This document shows, in pieces, positions 14,957 through 22,192 of a stretch of 22,196 bases of DNA. Within the stretch, counting starts at the first letter, position 1. Each line of letters begins with the position of its first letter. The DNA is from Microbacterium sp. (GTDB lineage: Bacteria > Actinomycetota > Actinomycetes > Actinomycetales > Microbacteriaceae), in contig QFPM01000028.1 in NCBI GenBank assembly GCA_003248655.1, forward strand, positions 1-22,196, read 5' to 3'. Under the pieces are notes generated by a model. It did no database searches. It was not told the DNA's origin and saw only the letters and a list, made by a program, of their open reading frames with translations. Position numbers and translations under genes: made by a program.

Positions 14957-16917
14957 GCAGCACCACCTCCCTTGCCGACATCGCCGCCCTGTTAGTCAGC
15001 GACGGGGAACCGTGGAAGACGATCGGCAAGGCGGGTGTCGCCGAGATGCTCGGTTTAGTCGTAGAAACGCCGACCGCCCGGGCCTGGCTCATCCAATACC
15101 TGCAAACCTCGCCCAACTACGCGCACAACGGCGATCAGCAGATGAGTCGTTCCGCGCAGCGGCTTCTCCGACTCGCCCGCGCACAAGGGCACGATGTTGT
15201 CGTGCCGGCCTGCACACACTGTGATCGAGATCTGCTGCTCGGAGCCAATCACCCCGACGGCTCACGATGTTGTCACGGGTGCTATACCAAGGCGACACCG
15301 AAGATCTGCGGCCGATGCCACCTCCCTAAGATCATTCGACGCAGACTCGAAGACGGCTCGGCCGTGTGCGGGACGTGCTGGAGGAAGGATCCCGCCAACT
15401 ACCGGCTCTGCACGATCTGCGATCGGATGCAGCCAGCGCACAAGCGAGTCGACGGCCATAGCGTCTGCGAGAACTGCGCGGATGGACGCAGCGGGCGATG
15501 TGTCCACTGCCACAAGACCACGACCATCGCCGTCTCCTTCCTCGGAGGAGACACCTGCGAGTCGTGCTACCGGCACGCCAAGTCCACGAAGAAGAAGTGC
15601 CCCACCTGCTACACGAGTGCTCTGCTCGTCGCGGTGGACGAAGCCGGCAACCTGGTTTGCAGCACATGCGCCGGAACCCCACCCCGATACGCATGCCCAC
15701 GTTGTGGCAACGAAGAGCCACGGTACGGCCGCATCTGCCATCGCTGCCACGCAACCGACTGCGTCAATGACCTCTTTGCCGAAGGAACCGCGCGAACGCG
15801 CTCGCTCCTCGCACCCCTGCAAGTGCGGCTACTCGATCACCCTGAACCCCAATCGATGGCGAAGTGGACCAAGCGAAGCCGCACCGCAGCCCTGCTCCGG
15901 CAGATGCTGCGTGAGGAGATCCCGATCAGCCACACTGCACTCGATGATCATCCAGCCTTCCAGCCTGCCAACCTACTCCGGCACTCGCTTACAGACGTCG
16001 GCATCCTCAAGCCGCGCGATGAAGGTGGAGTCCGGTTCGAGCGATGGCTCGACGCCTTCCTCAGCGACCGGCCCGACTCTGTCGCGCGACACCTCACACC
16101 GTTCTGCCGATGGGAAGTCACCGCACGCACCCGCCAGCTCATCAGGCAAAAGGGGATCACGGACGGGTCCTACATGCGGGCGCGACTGATCTGCCGCACA
16201 GCAGAGAGATTCCTCAACCACCTCGACCAGAACGGCATCGATCTCGGGACAGCGCCGCAGAGCGTCGTCGAGCAGTACCTCGACGACAACCCAAAGGAAG
16301 CCTCCTCCCTGCGAAACTTTCTCCGCTGGGCCGCGCGGACGGGCCGCGCAAGACGGCTCCGACCCATCAAGCATCCCAGCGGTCTCAAAGCGACCAGCTA
16401 CCCACCAGACGAACACAAGAAGTGGCTCCAGAGACTGAGCACCGACGAGTCGCTGCCGCTGATCACGCGGATCACAGGTCTCATCAGCGGCCTCTACGGT
16501 CGACCCGCTTCCCACGTATTGCGCCTCACGCGCGCGGACATCATCGATGATGGCAACACCCTTCAACTTCGGCTTGGACAGACTCCAATCACCCTGCCAC
16601 CGCCACTCCCAGAGCTCATTCGAAGCCAGATCGACGCGCCCCGACGATGGGATACCGATTCCGATTGGCTCTTTCCCTCCAAGCTCAGGGCGGGTGCGCA
16701 TGTCGACTACGACCGTCCCGTGACCAGCCTCGAAGCGCTCGGCTGCAGCATTGTCGCGCTCCGAGGCTCCGCAATGCTCAACCTCGCCAGCACCATGCCG
16801 ATCGGTCCTCTCTGTGACCTCACAGGCGTGGCGCCAAGCGTCGCCCGACGATGGCAAATCGCAGCCGCAGCACCATACGCAAAGTACCCCGCGATGCGAC
16901 AACCTGCGCGACCGTGA
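14953..16917 (+). CDS. large zinc-ribbon protein with degenerate tyrosine-recombinase-like C-terminal domain
   Basis: A 654-residue protein. After an ~85-residue helical N-terminus it has twelve CxxC knuckles, pairing into six zinc ribbons between C87 (CTHC) and about residue 270 (CPRC...CHRC). The region of residues 330-480 looks like a SAM-like core-binding domain (RARLICRTAERFLNHLDQNGID). The C-terminal ~170 residues follow a recombinase layout: SGLYGR517PASHVLRL for box I, then V601-A-L-R604-G-S where a normal enzyme has HxLRH, and TGVAPSVARRW where GH...Y is expected. The His residues are replaced, and the tyrosine position is Trp, though a Tyr pair (YAKY) follows. I infer a DNA-binding partner of the intact recombinase rather than an independent enzyme. 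The size resembles TnpB of Tn554. Confidence 0.8.
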   Translation: MSSTTSLADIAALLVSDGEPWKTIGKAGVAEMLGLVVETPTARAWLIQYLQTSPNYAHNGDQQMSRSAQRLLRLARAQGHDVVVPACTHCDRDLLLGANHPDGSRCCHGCYTKATPKICGRCHLPKIIRRRLEDGSAVCGTCWRKDPANYRLCTICDRMQPAHKRVDGHSVCENCADGRSGRCVHCHKTTTIAVSFLGGDTCESCYRHAKSTKKKCPTCYTSALLVAVDEAGNLVCSTCAGTPPRYACPRCGNEEPRYGRICHRCHATDCVNDLFAEGTARTRSLLAPLQVRLLDHPEPQSMAKWTKRSRTAALLRQMLREEIPISHTALDDHPAFQPANLLRHSLTDVGILKPRDEGGVRFERWLDAFLSDRPDSVARHLTPFCRWEVTARTRQLIRQKGITDGSYMRARLICRTAERFLNHLDQNGIDLGTAPQSVVEQYLDDNPKEASSLRNFLRWAARTGRARRLRPIKHPSGLKATSYPPDEHKKWLQRLSTDESLPLITRITGLISGLYGRPASHVLRLTRADIIDDGNTLQLRLGQTPITLPPPLPELIRSQIDAPRRWDTDSDWLFPSKLRAGAHVDYDRPVTSLEALGCSIVALRGSAMLNLASTMPIGPLCDLTGVAPSVARRWQIAAAAPYAKYPAMRQPARP

Positions 16918-17000
16918 CAAAGCGGTGAGCAGTTCCCGGAAGCGTTGCACCAACAATCGATCCGAGTCGCCCGCCGACGATGGCACCGACGAGAAGACAC

Positions 17001-17040
17001 CCGCCCGGACAAGGTCAAGGGCTCGCACGCATTCGGGCGG
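17001..17040. other. 7-bp inverted repeat between convergent genes
   Basis: CCGCCCG (17001-17007) and CGGGCGG (17034-17040) pair perfectly across a 26-base loop, in the 149-base gap between the convergent zinc-ribbon and NACHT genes. No T-tract follows on either strand. It might mark the right arm of the recombinase element or slow transcription from both sides. Confidence 0.25.
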
Positions 17041-17066
17041 CTTGGCCGGTGAGCGCAACACCCGAC

Positions 17067-19802
17067 TTACCCGGCATACCCTTGCCCTCGAAGCGATCTA
17101 GACGCGTGTTGGCGAAGCAGAACAGTCCCATAGTGTGCCGCGTCGGGCTGACTATGGGCCATCGAGCTGATCGTGGAAGCGAGTCCTGCTCGTGCCGCGG
17201 GTTGGTCCATCGCCTGGAGGAGCGCCACCGACGCCGTTGCGCCACTGCTACTGCTGGTCGATGCGGCTTCCTCATTCAGCCGCTCGACCAGCACGAGTGC
17301 CTCGGGCACCGTGGCAGCGACTCGTGCGAGGTGTCGTGCGAGGATCTGCGCTCGTGCTCGCGTCGTCTGGCCGCCGGGCTTGATGTACTTGCGTCCTTCG
17401 GTGAGCGTGGTTCGTGCTTGTTTGGCTGCCGGCGACATGCCGCTGCTGTGCTCGCTGAGGTACTTGGTCGCGAGGTTGGAGAGGTTCTTTCTGCTGAGTT
17501 CGTGCAGCGACTCCAGCGCGATTGCGCTTTCGCGCTCGGCCTGCGATAACGCTAGATCCATAAGGTCGGCGAGTGATCGGGGCAACTCTGGAGCAGTTTC
17601 CGCGAACTGCGCCATCGCGCTCGTCAGCAGCGCGCGTCTCACGGCGGGGAACTCAGCGCCGAGATTGTCGAGATAGAGCTCACCAGCGAGTCCGGCACCG
17701 AGGGCGGTCAATGGAGTTTCTGCTGTGGTGGTGTCGTACTCGGTCACGATCTGTATGACTTCGTCTGTGAGGTGCTCGCGCCGCTTGAGAAGTCTTCCCG
17801 CGGCGAGGAGCCAGGTGTTTCGCCAGTGGCTAGACGGAATGAGCGTCTTCAGTCCGCCGAGCACGGTTGCGTCGTCGCCGTCCGTGAGGGCTCGCGCTGC
17901 CATGTACTCCTGCAGGGATCTGACCTCGAACTCATACTTGGCCGGCCTGCGTGAGACGAGCATGACGACCCGTTCGGTGGAGAGCCGAAGGAGTTTGTCC
18001 GCAATCGTCTCCGACTCAGTCTCATCGAATCCGGCCATGGTGAGACGCCTGCGGAGGATTCGACCGATTTCCGTCTTCGTCAGTACGGCGTCGGATTTGC
18101 CAGGTTGTTCGGTGCGTGCCTGCAGTTTGATGCCGGCTTGTTCGTGCAGGTGATCGATGTGTTGGCGGAGTGTCTTGAGTTCGGCGAACGCCTCGCTCTT
18201 GGCGAGCTCCCGCTCGTACACCACCTTGTAGTAGCGATCGAAGAGCTCGAACCGGTCGCTGGGAAGGTCAACGGCCTCCTCTGCAAGGGCGGTCATGATC
18301 GTCACCTGCAGGGGTGTCGTCATCAGTCTCTGCGTGACTCGTTCGTGAACAGCGGTGATGAGCCGCTCGGTGACCTGCGCGGCGAGGTCTGGGTCTTCCG
18401 ACGTTCGGACGGCTGTGAGCGCTTCGGAGTAGCTCAGCGCTTCGCCTTCCGTGAACTCGAGCAACTCCAACTGTTCACACGGTAGAGCGTCGCCGAACTC
18501 TCCGCGGTACCCCTGCGGGCGAGTGGTGGCGACGACAAGAACGTCGGCGCGTTGAGCGCTGAGTTCGCTCACGAAGCTGCTGATGGCATCGATCAGCCTG
18601 CTGCGCACTTTCGCATCTGGAACCTCGTCGAGGCCGTCAAGGATGAGGCAGGCCGGCCAGCTGCTCATCCATTCCAGCAGGGCGCTCGGGTCGGTCGGGT
18701 TTCCCTCCACGAGGATTGAGTCAGCGATGTACTTGAGGAGCGAGAAGGCGCCTTCGTCTCGAGCGACCGACGTTCCTGCCTTGGCCAGCTCGACGACGAT
18801 GGGCCAGCGTCGGCGCTTCGGGGCTGGGATCCCGGCGGTGGTGAGACGGTCGCGCAAGCCGTCGAAAGCGTGCTTCGCGTTGGCGCCGTATCGGGTTATG
18901 TCGGTGTCGCGGAGGAACGCTACCCGGTAAGCATGTGCAATCACCTGCGCGATGGTGCTCTTTCCTTGGCCCGGTCCTCCGATCAGGACCACACCTTGCG
19001 GGCCGGAGCCCCCAGAGCTGGACAATGCGCGATTGCCGATCGCGAGCGTTACGCGTGCAGCCATGCGTCGGCCTTCGGCCTCGTTGGCGGGCCCCGCGCG
19101 CCATACGCACGGGAGATCGATTGCAATGTCCGCCAGTCGGACCTTTGAGGTGTCGCTGTAGCCGGCGTCGCCGGTGCGAACCCATTGTCGGGTGATGAGT
19201 TCCGCGACAGCGTGACCCGCCAGCCTGTCGGCTTCAAGTGCGGTCCTCTTGGGCAGCAGAGACTCGAGTTGCACGAGGAAGTCGCCGGTCACGATCAGTT
19301 CGAGGTACCGCTGTCGTATCGAGGTGTGCTTGTCGAGCATCGTGCGGATCTCCGCGTAATCCCAGACGAACCAGCCGTCCAAACCCAGCTCGGCGGCCGA
19401 GTTGCTCATCAGAAGCTCAAACTGGTCCTTCCCTCCGCTGCCCTCCGTGCCGGAGAGCGCCACGTTCGTGGCGAAGAGGAGGTACTTCGGTGTCTTCTTG
19501 CCGAGACGCTTCTTGCCGAGCCAGCCGCGGATCTCGCCGCGCACCTCCTCGATGAACCACTTCCAGTCGGCGGTAGCTGTGGTTGGCTTCTCGTGGTGCT
19601 TCACCTGGATGACGCCGTATCCATTCCAAGAGCTCGCGCTGCCCACAGGGAAAGTGACCCGACCTTCAAAGGTTGCGTCGCGTTGACCATCCTTACCGGA
19701 CCCAAACGGGCGTACACCATTGCCCAGCTCGGCCTTTGCGAGAGCTTGAAGCATGTGCTCGAACTGCTGCCAGCCCATGCGATTGAGGTCGTAGTGGCCC
19801 AT
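17067..19802 (-). CDS. PD-(D/E)xK-like nuclease fused to NACHT/STAND ATPase, candidate anti-phage effector
   Basis: A 911-residue protein. Residues 1-200 form a restriction-endonuclease-like domain: GWQQFEHMLQAL (with E15), FGSGKDGQRDATFEG (D38, D42), then GYGVIQVKHH with Q66-V-K68, matching a PD-(D/E)xK core of the Q-x-K variety. A linker leads to a NACHT ATPase: Walker A GGPGQGKS (275-282), Walker B ILDGLDE (387-393), followed by VVATTRPQGY, a sensor-like arginine segment, and a winged-helix/helical region (about 500-640) with SLQEYMAARAL, the usual NACHT/NCD signature. The C-terminal 250 residues are helical, without recognised repeats, and could be the ligand sensor. The ATG at 19802 is chosen for the GAGAGGGAG just ahead of it. 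The design fits STAND anti-phage proteins (Avs-like logic). Monocistronic as far as visible. Confidence 0.87.
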   Translation of the reverse strand: MGHYDLNRMGWQQFEHMLQALAKAELGNGVRPFGSGKDGQRDATFEGRVTFPVGSASSWNGYGVIQVKHHEKPTTATADWKWFIEEVRGEIRGWLGKKRLGKKTPKYLLFATNVALSGTEGSGGKDQFELLMSNSAAELGLDGWFVWDYAEIRTMLDKHTSIRQRYLELIVTGDFLVQLESLLPKRTALEADRLAGHAVAELITRQWVRTGDAGYSDTSKVRLADIAIDLPCVWRAGPANEAEGRRMAARVTLAIGNRALSSSGGSGPQGVVLIGGPGQGKSTIAQVIAHAYRVAFLRDTDITRYGANAKHAFDGLRDRLTTAGIPAPKRRRWPIVVELAKAGTSVARDEGAFSLLKYIADSILVEGNPTDPSALLEWMSSWPACLILDGLDEVPDAKVRSRLIDAISSFVSELSAQRADVLVVATTRPQGYRGEFGDALPCEQLELLEFTEGEALSYSEALTAVRTSEDPDLAAQVTERLITAVHERVTQRLMTTPLQVTIMTALAEEAVDLPSDRFELFDRYYKVVYERELAKSEAFAELKTLRQHIDHLHEQAGIKLQARTEQPGKSDAVLTKTEIGRILRRRLTMAGFDETESETIADKLLRLSTERVVMLVSRRPAKYEFEVRSLQEYMAARALTDGDDATVLGGLKTLIPSSHWRNTWLLAAGRLLKRREHLTDEVIQIVTEYDTTTAETPLTALGAGLAGELYLDNLGAEFPAVRRALLTSAMAQFAETAPELPRSLADLMDLALSQAERESAIALESLHELSRKNLSNLATKYLSEHSSGMSPAAKQARTTLTEGRKYIKPGGQTTRARAQILARHLARVAATVPEALVLVERLNEEAASTSSSSGATASVALLQAMDQPAARAGLASTISSMAHSQPDAAHYGTVLLRQHASRSLRGQGYAG

Positions 19803-19851
19803 CTGCTCCCTCTCTCCGGGCTGCCGCGTAGATACCGTACGAGTCCGCGAC

Positions 19852-19869
19852 TGATCTCTCCGGAGATCA
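19852..19869 (-). promoter_or_regulatory. 7-bp inverted repeat in the NACHT gene leader
   Basis: TGATCTC and GAGATCA are perfect inverted repeats around a TCCG loop, about 50 bases upstream of the NACHT gene start. It could be an operator or a 5'-UTR hairpin restraining translation. Either role is inference. Confidence 0.3.
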
Positions 19870-20138
19870 TGATGCTGAGGTTGCGAGACCACGATTCGCG
19901 CCTACGGCAGTCTCTCAGTGAAGGCTCTCCGCTGGTGGTTCCCGGGACGGTGCGTCGTGACGGTAGGGATGCCGCCCTCCGCTTCGGGTGTGCGGCAGTA
20001 CGTATACGATCTGACAGACCGGCGGCTGATTGTGGGATCTCATGACCAACTGTCATGCGTGAACCCGCTGACCTGAACCCCTTGCTCGACCGGATCGACG
20101 CTGGCACCGATTTGTCTCATGAGAGCCGTCACAAACTG

Positions 20139-20156
20139 GCCCGATTTTGATCGGGC
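20139..20156 (-). terminator. candidate terminator hairpin after the phosphoesterase gene
   Basis: GCCCGAT and ATCGGGC form a perfect 7-bp stem with a four-base loop, 77 bases beyond the stop of the phosphoesterase in its direction of transcription. Only a weak T-rich stretch (CAGTTTGTG) follows on the minus strand, so termination would be inefficient or of another type. Confidence 0.35.
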
Positions 20157-20232
20157 TGCCGTTCAATCCCACAGCATCGCTTTCCCTTGACACGGCTCCG
20201 CGGTTCCGCCGGCACATGACTGCTGCTCGCGA

Positions 20233-21030
20233 TCAACACGATTCGTCACGGCGGGGCCACTGGCGGTCCAGCGCGCCGAGGAGGTCCTCGAGCGCGATCA
20301 GCAGTTCGTTGTATCCCATCTGGTAAAACAGGGCATCGGAGTTCGAGGTCTCGCTGGCGTCAAAGTCCGCGACGAGTTGACGGGCCTCACGGATCGTGAC
20401 ATCGAGCCACGGCTCGACGTCCGGCAGGTTGCGGATCCAGGCGTCGATGACGGTGAAGGGGATGGGCGCGTACCCGTGGGCGTCGACGCCGACGTGGAAC
20501 TGGTGGCCGATGGGGCCGTGATCGCGTGCGTGGGTGTGGCCATGCAGGAGCGGGATCCCGTCGTCCCAGCGCGGCCGGTGCGTGGTGTGCCGGTCCGACT
20601 CTTGGGAGTCGCCCTTGTAGGGGTAGTGGGAGGCGAGGATCCGGTACCCGCGCCGGGTCCCTTCGATGACCTCCGGCAGGATGGTCCACCCGGCCGCCTC
20701 GTAGAGCGGCGCGAACCTTTCGATCGCCTTCCTCGACTGCGTCGCGGGCGACACCCGGTCATGGTTTCCGGGTACCAGGTATCGGCAACCGTTCAGCTGC
20801 GCGGTGAGGCCGATCGATTCTTCGATCGGTCCGAGTGCGACATCCCCGAGATGCAGCACCACATCGGTCGGGCTGACGACCTCATTCCAACTGCGGACGA
20901 GTTCGGTGTTCATGTCGTCGACGGTGGTGAACGGGCGTTCCGCGAGCTCGCTGATCCGCGCGTGGTCGAAGTGGGTGTCCGCAGTGACGTAGTCGACCTG
21001 GTCGAAGTCGAACCACGGATACTCACTCAT
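20233..21030 (-). CDS. calcineurin-like metallophosphoesterase
   Basis: A 265-residue cytosolic phosphoesterase with the full dimetal motif set: D18-T-H20 (DTHFDH), G62-D63, G88-N-H-D91, H135 in SHYPY and H163-G-H165-T-H167. Family members hydrolyse phosphomono- or diesters, and the substrate here is unknown. The region after residue 195 is a helical extension (ARQLVADFDASETSNSDALFYQM). The ATG at 21030 has GAGAGG six bases upstream. The 79-base gap to the upstream gene contains a striking phased repeat array (21068-21114) in promoter position, suggesting dedicated control. Compact versions of this family occur in phage and accessory regions, so a role in RNA or nucleotide processing is possible. 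Confidence 0.88.
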   Translation of the reverse strand: MSEYPWFDFDQVDYVTADTHFDHARISELAERPFTTVDDMNTELVRSWNEVVSPTDVVLHLGDVALGPIEESIGLTAQLNGCRYLVPGNHDRVSPATQSRKAIERFAPLYEAAGWTILPEVIEGTRRGYRILASHYPYKGDSQESDRHTTHRPRWDDGIPLLHGHTHARDHGPIGHQFHVGVDAHGYAPIPFTVIDAWIRNLPDVEPWLDVTIREARQLVADFDASETSNSDALFYQMGYNELLIALEDLLGALDRQWPRRDESC

Positions 21031-21067
21031 GGCAGGCCTCTCGCAGGTGATGGATGCTCTTGCAGAA

Positions 21068-21114
21068 TCTAGCGATGTCTAGCGTTTCGATAGACCCGGA
21101 TAGATATCGCTAGA
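21068..21114. promoter_or_regulatory. five TCTAGCG-type half-sites phased at exactly 10 bp
   Basis: TCTAGCG occurs at 21068-21074 and 21078-21084; its inverse-orientation variants CGATAGA (21088-21094), GGATAGA (21098-21104) and CGCTAGA (21108-21114) follow. All five starts are 10 bp apart, giving a near-symmetrical array on one helix face. The outer arms TCTAGCGAT and ATCGCTAGA are perfect 9-bp inverted repeats. The array lies 38 bases upstream of the phosphoesterase start codon and overlaps the stop of the upstream gene. It is most simply an operator for cooperative dimers; the binding protein is unknown. Confidence 0.6.
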
Positions 21115-21586
21115 GTTCGTCGAGATCGATCCCGAACTTCCGAGCGAGGTCGGCCAGCGGGATGTCCTCACTGTCGGTGGGCCGTTCCCGGACGATGCGG
21201 GCGATCTCCTCGTTCTCGGCTGCGTCCGCCGCTTCCGCGATCATTGCCAGTTCCTCAATCAAGGCATCAACGGGTCTCCCGACGTCGGCCGCGCGGCGCC
21301 GGATCTCTGCGGCGGCGTGGGCGAGGGTGTACATACGCTCCCACGGGTAGTCGCCGTGCCGGGCGACGGCGACGGTGTCGCGGGTGTAGCTGCGCTCATC
21401 GCCGGGGACGAGCCACCGTTCGGCGCCGTCCGAGGTGAGGAAGAAGTCGACGTAGCAGTTCCCACACGGCATCCGGTATACCCCCGGCTCGGTGGGAGCA
21501 GACTCGGCGCTGCGCGCGATCATGCCGCGGATGACCTCCTCCCAGTCGACATCGCCATCATCGTGCGTCACCGGTGCCCCTTCCAA
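21110..21586 (-). CDS. hypothetical protein upstream of the metallophosphoesterase
   Basis: Not recognised as a named family. The 158-residue product is acidic and soluble. The N-terminal half has VDWEEVIRGMIARS, then PTEPGVYRMPCGNCYVDFFLTSDGAERW, where CGNC might bind metal or be redox-active. The C-terminal half is helical (YTLAHAAAEIRRRAADVGRP, EELAMIAEAADAAENEEIARIV) and ends with DIPLADLARKFGIDLDEL, which looks like a short HTH-like helix pair. Codon use supports it as real, and the plus-strand frames across it are shadows. It is in the same direction as the phosphoesterase, which starts 79 bases downstream after the phased repeat array. Confidence 0.6.
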   Translation of the reverse strand: MEGAPVTHDDGDVDWEEVIRGMIARSAESAPTEPGVYRMPCGNCYVDFFLTSDGAERWLVPGDERSYTRDTVAVARHGDYPWERMYTLAHAAAEIRRRAADVGRPVDALIEELAMIAEAADAAENEEIARIVRERPTDSEDIPLADLARKFGIDLDEL

Positions 21587-21733
21587 GCAGAACAGAGAAG
21601 TGTCCTACGGAAACGCGACCGACGCAAGCCCGCCTACACGGTGCAGTCCGCGGGCACATGGCGCAACAATGAGCGTGGCGAGATTCTTCGAGCTCGTCGG
21701 GCGCAAGCAAGACACAAGCAAGGAAAGAACTGA
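21587..21733 (+). pseudogene. possible HigB/RelE-type toxin C-terminal remnant
   Basis: Directly before the HigA-like gene an open frame ends ERGEILRARRAQARHKQGKN with a TGA that overlaps the antitoxin ATG (TGATG), the usual layout of a higBA pair. The basic, helical ending resembles the C-terminus of phage-derived Gp49-like HigB toxins. Only about 20-40 residues can be toxin-derived, because the upstream bases encode the minus-strand 158-residue protein. It may equally be coincidental reading of intergenic DNA. Confidence 0.25.
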
Positions 21734-22071
21734 TGAGCACTCCGTTTCGGGAGCTGGAAGTCGCATCGCTCGCGGCCATGACGACAGACGAGCGCGCACG
21801 GTTCGACGCCGCGCTCGAAGAGGAAGAGGCACGGCGCGCGATGGCAGAGATGGTCTATCAGGCGCGCACGGCCGCGGGTCTCAGCCAGGCGGCACTCGCG
21901 GATCGAGTCGGCTCGAAGCAGTCCGTCATCTCCGCCATCGAGAACGGATCTCAGCAGCCCACCCTCTCCACACTTCGACGAATCGCGCGCGCCGTCGACC
22001 GCCAACTCACCATCGAACTTGCCTCCGCTGACCGACCGGCGCGCCCTGGGGCGAGCGATCACTGTCCGTGA
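21733..22071 (+). CDS. XRE-family antitoxin-like regulator (HigA-type)
   Basis: A 112-residue protein. A charged N-terminal helix region (VASLAAMTTDERARFDAALEEEEA) precedes a Cro/C1 HTH at about residues 40-97: MVYQARTAAGLSQAALADRVG, then QSVISAIENGSQQPTLSTLRRIARAVDRQLTIEL. This arrangement, with an N-terminal dimerisation/toxin-contact helix and an HTH ending in LxIEL, is typical of HigA/antitoxin regulators. The ATG at 21733 overlaps a preceding TGA (TGATG) and has AAGGAAAG upstream. No intact toxin gene precedes it, so it may be an orphan antitoxin. Confidence 0.83.
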   Translation: MSTPFRELEVASLAAMTTDERARFDAALEEEEARRAMAEMVYQARTAAGLSQAALADRVGSKQSVISAIENGSQQPTLSTLRRIARAVDRQLTIELASADRPARPGASDHCP

Positions 22072-22075
22072 TCGC
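22055..22075 (+). terminator. 8-bp perfect hairpin overlapping the antitoxin stop
   Basis: GCGATCAC (22055-22062) and GTGATCGC (22068-22075) form a perfect stem with a five-base loop and include the TGA stop at 22069-22071. There is no T-tract, so it is a possible attenuating or mRNA-stabilising hairpin rather than a classical terminator. Confidence 0.35.
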
Positions 22076-22185
22076 GCGAGGGGGGTGCGTCCCATATCGT
22101 GGTGTACGGATCCGGTGGCCACGTCGCTGTGAATGTGGCGACGGTCACCGTGTGATCCTTCGAGAGAACTCTTCACATCCGTCTC

Positions 22186-22192
22186 GAAAGGA
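22186..22192 (+). promoter_or_regulatory. ribosome binding site for a gene starting beyond the window
   Basis: GAAAGGA lies four bases from the right edge of the window, at a distance suitable for a start codon immediately outside. The preceding 110 bases hold no gene and presumably contain its promoter. Confidence 0.3.

Larger units (their letters stand above)
13226..17060 (+). mobile_element. three-gene tyrosine-recombinase element interrupting mod
   Basis: The left end is placed at about 13226, where Mod homology stops. The right end is not defined; it lies after 16917 and probably before the stop of the convergent NACHT gene at 17067. The element carries a tyrosine recombinase, a Cro/C1-HTH protein and a large zinc-ribbon protein with a recombinase-like C-terminus, all overlapping by ATGA. 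The sizes (369, 108, 654 residues) recall Tn554 TnpA, TnpC and TnpB, though the gene order and HTH differ. I found no clear terminal inverted repeats or target duplication, as expected for this recombinase class. Since no mod 3' half lies beyond, an adjacent deletion must have accompanied or followed insertion. Confidence 0.65.
19803..20232. other. intergenic region upstream of the nuclease-NACHT gene
   Basis: This 430-base gap lies between two minus-strand genes and has no convincing coding frame. It holds a hairpin at 19852-19869, a CGTATACG palindrome at 20001-20008 that may belong to the NACHT promoter, and a hairpin at 20139-20156 downstream of the phosphoesterase gene. No tRNA or attachment site was recognised. 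Confidence 0.45.

Noticed and set aside
15973..17061. 362-residue minus-strand frame opposite the zinc-ribbon gene
   Set aside because: Low-information composition with no motifs; the plus-strand protein has clear zinc knuckles and overlaps its neighbours by ATGA.
16918..17066. Resumption of the mod gene after the recombinase element
   Set aside because: No frame here or downstream encodes the DPPY segment or other Mod motifs, and the next gene is the convergent NACHT protein.
19601..20107. 168-residue minus-strand frame partly in the NACHT upstream gap
   Set aside because: Its unique part is S/R-rich without secondary-structure logic, and the rest is out of frame over the NACHT N-terminus.
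20157..20180. Sequence like a tRNA T-arm (GTTCAATCCC) after a hairpin
   Set aside because: No acceptor, D or anticodon arms can be built around it, so it is not a tRNA or a recognisable tRNA-derived attachment site.
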